Position numbers and translations under genes: made by a program
Notes under the pieces: generated by a model
Told to the model about the DNA's origin: nothing
The model's input: the letters and a program-made list of their open reading frames with translations, nothing else
Database searches by the model: none
Shown here: piece by piece, positions 6,339-8,118 of the stretch
Numbering within the stretch: the stretch's first letter is position 1
How the letters are laid out: every line of letters begins with the position of its first letter
Assembly (NCBI GenBank): GCA_019413955.1
Contig: DXMX01000066.1
Span: forward strand, 1,930 to 10,047
Direction of reading: 5' to 3'
From: Collinsella sp.
GTDB lineage: Bacteria > Actinomycetota > Coriobacteriia > Coriobacteriales > Coriobacteriaceae
DNA length: 8,118 nt

Positions 6339-7097
6339 ATGGACATCGCACTCGAGCAGCTCGACGTTGCCACAATTGAGCACCCCGTCCGCGTCTTCGA
6401 TCTTGCCTGCGGCAATATGCGATTCGAGAACTTTGCCGCCGGCGGCGCACTTGCCGCCAAGGGCGTCGACGGCGCAAACCCCTCGGCAGATGCCAGCTGT
6501 CTGTTTGAGTTCTATGGTGTCGACTCGTGCCAAGACCTGGCCATCGATGCACATGGCCACGCGCTGCGCATTCCCAACCTGCACTTCCAGGAACTCGACG
6601 TGCTCGACGCCCTGATGAAGCTCAACCCCGCCGAGACGCCCGACGCGCTTTTCGACGCCCCGCTCGCCGACATCTCGGTCTGCTTTGGCTTTATGCACCA
6701 CGTGCCGTCGTGCGAGTACCGCGTACGCGTGCTCGACGCCCTGGTGCGGCAGACGCGCCCGGGCGGCATCATCGCCATCAGCTTTTGGGAGTTTATGAAC
6801 GACGAGCGCATGGCGCGCAAGGCCGTTCGAGCCGAAGCCCGCGCCGAGCTCACCCCGCCGTTTGAGGGTTACGATTCCGCGCAGTTTGAAGCCGGCGACC
6901 ACCTCATTGGCTGGCAAAACGACCGCCACGCCTACCGCTATTGCCATCACTTTGACGATCAGCAAATCACCGACCTAGTGCGCGGCGTCCGTACGTTCTA
7001 CAAGAGCGGCGAGGTCCCCGTGCGCGAGCTTGAGCGCTTCCATGCCGACGGTCGCAGCGGCGAGCTCAACCGCTATGTGATTCTCAAGCGCCTGTAG
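6339..7097 (+). CDS. Class I SAM-dependent methyltransferase, possibly Trm9-like
   Basis: 252 residues. Motif I is VFDLACGNMRF at 19-29, the acidic post-I position lies in FYGVDS at 58-63, the DVLDAL region is at 88-92, motif IV is DISVCFGFMHHVP at 111-123, and post-motif RPGGIIAISFWEF spans 140-152. The C-terminal half carries GDHLIGW at 186-192 and YRYCHHFDDQQITDLV at 199-214. The spacing recalls the 'QDhhhPW ... YRYYHhh..EL' pattern I remember from Trm9/ALKBH8 tRNA wobble-uridine methyltransferases, but this resemblance is weak and from memory. The start is tightly constrained: an in-frame TGA lies at 6333-6335 and motif I begins only 18 codons in. A near-consensus promoter ends almost at the ATG, so the mRNA is probably leaderless. 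The fold call is secure; the substrate is unknown (a small molecule is equally possible). Confidence 0.85.
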   Translation: MDIALEQLDVATIEHPVRVFDLACGNMRFENFAAGGALAAKGVDGANPSADASCLFEFYGVDSCQDLAIDAHGHALRIPNLHFQELDVLDALMKLNPAETPDALFDAPLADISVCFGFMHHVPSCEYRVRVLDALVRQTRPGGIIAISFWEFMNDERMARKAVRAEARAELTPPFEGYDSAQFEAGDHLIGWQNDRHAYRYCHHFDDQQITDLVRGVRTFYKSGEVPVRELERFHADGRSGELNRYVILKRL

Positions 7098-7135
7098 GCA
7101 CCGACGACTCGCCGTCGAGCCGCACCGCATCTTTC

Positions 7136-7158
7136 GGGCAATGTATGCCCACCCTTTT
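7136..7158 (+). terminator. Weak terminator-like hairpin after the methyltransferase gene
   Basis: GGGCA (7136-7140), loop ATGTA, TGCCC (7146-7150), followed by ACCC and four T residues. The stem is only five pairs and the T-run is displaced, so it is a poor intrinsic terminator at best. It lies 39 bp after the stop codon. Confidence 0.25.
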
Positions 7159-7170
7159 CAACCCATTGAC

Positions 7171-7192
7171 GGAACGCGCAGCTATGCGTTCC
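7171..7192 (+). other. Inverted repeat upstream of trmB
   Basis: GGAACGC (7171-7177) and GCGTTCC (7186-7192) are perfect 7-bp arms around an 8-base loop, ending 22 bp before the trmB ATG. TTGACG at 7166-7171 could be a -35 just before it, but no good -10 exists at 16-18 bp spacing. It may be an operator or a leader hairpin; the evidence is structural only. Confidence 0.35.
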
Positions 7193-7204
7193 ATACTTAT
7201 GACC

Positions 7205-7210
7205 AAGGAG
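7205..7210 (+). promoter_or_regulatory. Ribosome binding site of trmB
   Basis: AAGGAG four bases before the ATG at 7215. An in-frame TGA at 7200-7202 excludes any earlier start, so the start is well fixed. Confidence 0.75.
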
Positions 7211-7214
7211 CCTC

Positions 7215-8118
7215 ATGGGAGCCGTCCACGTTCGCACGCCTAAGAACTTTGTGCTCGAGGAGCGCCTGGAGCGCTACGCCGATGCAATTGAGACGAACCC
7301 CGAGGCCTATGCCGGAGATTGGCGCAAGGCCTGTGCGCCCGCAGGCAGCAAGCCCTTCACCCGCCTTCACCTGGATCTAGGCTGTGGCAAGGGCACCTAT
7401 CTGGTCGAGCGCGCTCGTCGTGAGCCCGACACCCTCTTTATCGGTATGGACCAGGAGCCCATCTGTATCGCCTATGCTGCGCAGAAAATCTGCGAGCAGG
7501 AACTGATCAACGCACTCGTCCTGCCCCGAGGCGCCGCATCGCTGCCGCAGCTGTTTGCAGCAGGCGAGCTCGATGCCATCACCATTAACTTTCCCACGCC
7601 GCAGCCCAAGGCCAAGTACGCCAAAAAACGACTCGTCCATGTCGACCATTTGATGCTCTACCGCCCGCTCTTTGCAGTCAACGCCACCGTCACGCTGCGC
7701 ACCGACAGCAAGCCGTTGCGCGATTACGCCCTGGGACAGTTTGCCGCGGCCGACTACGATACGCTTTGGGTAAGCGACGACGTCCGCCGCGACCATCCCG
7801 AGCACCCCGAGACCGAATATGAATGCCGCACGCGCGAGATGGGTGCCGCCGTCTATGGCATTTGCGCCACACCCGGCGCGCAGCCCAGCGAAGAACAGCT
7901 CGCGGCGGGCCGCGCGCAGGAGCAAAGCCTTGCCTGCTACCTGCCCGATAACCTCGATGAGCTCACCTATGTACCTCTGGGCATGGAAGAGGCTGTCGAG
8001 AACTTTAAAAACCGCGCCCGCAAGGGCAAGAAGCGCCTGCCGCAAGAGCCCCAGAGGCCTCTGATGGTCGCGGCGTCGGCAAACAAGCGCGAATGGGCGC
8101 CGACGCCGCGACCATCAG
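7215..8118 (+). CDS. trmB: tRNA (guanine-N7)-methyltransferase, divergent TrmB type (3' end outside window)
   Basis: At least 301 residues with no stop before the edge. TrmB methylates G46 of tRNA to m7G. Seen here: SAM loop HLDLGCGKGTYLVERA at 52-67, IGMDQEPICIA at 76-86, INFPTPQPKAKYAKKRLVH at 124-142, TLRTDS at 160-165 and TEYECRTREMG at 200-210. The last three align in order with the TrmB hallmarks NFSDPWPKxxHxKRRL, FKTD and TEYE. Oddities: the otherwise nearly invariant SDPW is replaced by PTPQ, losing the acidic residue and the tryptophan, and the protein runs at least 85 residues past the usual C-terminus with a basic stretch near 266-275 (KNRARKGKKR within it). The last 19 visible codons fall in a perfect inverted repeat, so the reading frame beyond about codon 282 is uncertain. 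Family call good; normal activity is less certain. Confidence 0.8.
   Translation, partial: MGAVHVRTPKNFVLEERLERYADAIETNPEAYAGDWRKACAPAGSKPFTRLHLDLGCGKGTYLVERARREPDTLFIGMDQEPICIAYAAQKICEQELINALVLPRGAASLPQLFAAGELDAITINFPTPQPKAKYAKKRLVHVDHLMLYRPLFAVNATVTLRTDSKPLRDYALGQFAAADYDTLWVSDDVRRDHPEHPETEYECRTREMGAAVYGICATPGAQPSEEQLAAGRAQEQSLACYLPDNLDELTYVPLGMEEAVENFKNRARKGKKRLPQEPQRPLMVAASANKREWAPTPRPS
8052..8063. repeat. 12-bp perfect palindrome
   Basis: CAGAGGCCTCTG reads the same on both strands. It abuts and shares three bases with the left arm of the larger inverted repeat to its right, inside the trmB open frame. Confidence 0.6.
8061..8118. repeat. Perfect 20-bp inverted repeat at the right edge
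   Basis: The left arm 8061-8080 (begins CTGATGGTCG, ends GCGTCGGC) is the exact reverse complement of the right arm 8099-8118, with an 18-base loop. The stem is very GC-rich and the last base of the window is the last base of the arm. The trmB frame reads through it without a stop. If a T-run follows it would be a terminator-like stem; if the symmetry continues it would be an assembly fold-back. Confidence 0.85.

Noticed and set aside
6188..6460. An N-terminal extension of 91 codons for the HTH regulator
   Set aside because: It covers the divergent promoter and overlaps the methyltransferase start. A strong AGGAGGA lies directly before the internal ATG, where the HTH domain begins.
6294..6965. 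A 223-codon minus-strand frame opposite the methyltransferase
   Set aside because: The plus-strand gene has all SAM-binding motifs and a promoter; the antisense frame shows only composition bias.
7141..7380. A 79-codon plus-strand frame starting before trmB
   Set aside because: It overlaps trmB in another frame, has no ribosome site and resembles no family.
7377..8045. A 222-codon minus-strand frame opposite trmB
   Set aside because: The plus strand encodes TrmB motifs in the right order with a ribosome site. The antisense translation has no recognisable motif.
8061..8118. The right-edge inverted repeat as a phase-variable invertible promoter
   Set aside because: The loop is only 18 bases, carries no promoter-like hexamers, and no recombinase gene is nearby.

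Overview
The window is GC-rich (about 60% by eye), almost entirely coding, and carries seven protein genes. Only the first and last are cut by the window edges. Dense packing, strong G/C preference at third codon positions, mixed Shine-Dalgarno and apparently leaderless starts, and small membrane-anchored regulators suggest a high-GC Gram-positive bacterium. A gut actinobacterium of the Coriobacteriia (Collinsella-like) is my best guess; this is inferred from style and gene content, not from a marker gene. I see no mobile elements, CRISPR arrays, rRNA or tRNA genes, and no gene-free stretch longer than about 150 bases.

Layout. (1) 2-1663, plus: C-terminal part of a large Lhr-like superfamily 2 helicase whose first RecA domain lies upstream of the window. 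(2) 1691-4474, minus, convergent with the helicase: an Elp3-type radical SAM/GNAT tRNA wobble-uridine enzyme, followed with zero intergenic bases (TAG directly abutting ATG) by a membrane-anchored, spermidine-synthase-like SAM-fold protein. (3) 4572-6187, minus: a two-gene operon of an XRE/HTH regulator with a coiled coil and two membrane segments, overlapping by ATGA a DUF4097-type extracytoplasmic beta-repeat protein. A stem-loop separates this operon from elp3. (4) 6339-7097, plus, divergent from the regulator: a class I SAM methyltransferase with an excellent promoter but no leader. (5) 7215 to the right edge, plus: a divergent TrmB-type tRNA (guanine-N7) methyltransferase with a C-terminal extension.

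How the parts may fit together. Elp3, TrmB and possibly the 252-residue methyltransferase form a loose tRNA-modification neighbourhood. The methyltransferase has a C-terminal half that resembles, at motif level, the Trm9/ALKBH8-type enzymes that methylate the Elp3 product in eukaryotes. If that resemblance holds, the window would contain a bacterial Elp3 plus Trm9-like pair, which is the most interesting hypothesis here. The HTH/DUF4097 pair looks like an independent envelope-sensing module inserted between them.

Other points of interest are two likely leaderless genes (elp3 and the methyltransferase), a palindrome placed exactly between the -35 and -10 of the methyltransferase promoter, and a perfect 20-bp inverted repeat that ends exactly at the last base of the window inside the open trmB frame. 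The last could be a terminator-like stem or an assembly fold-back.
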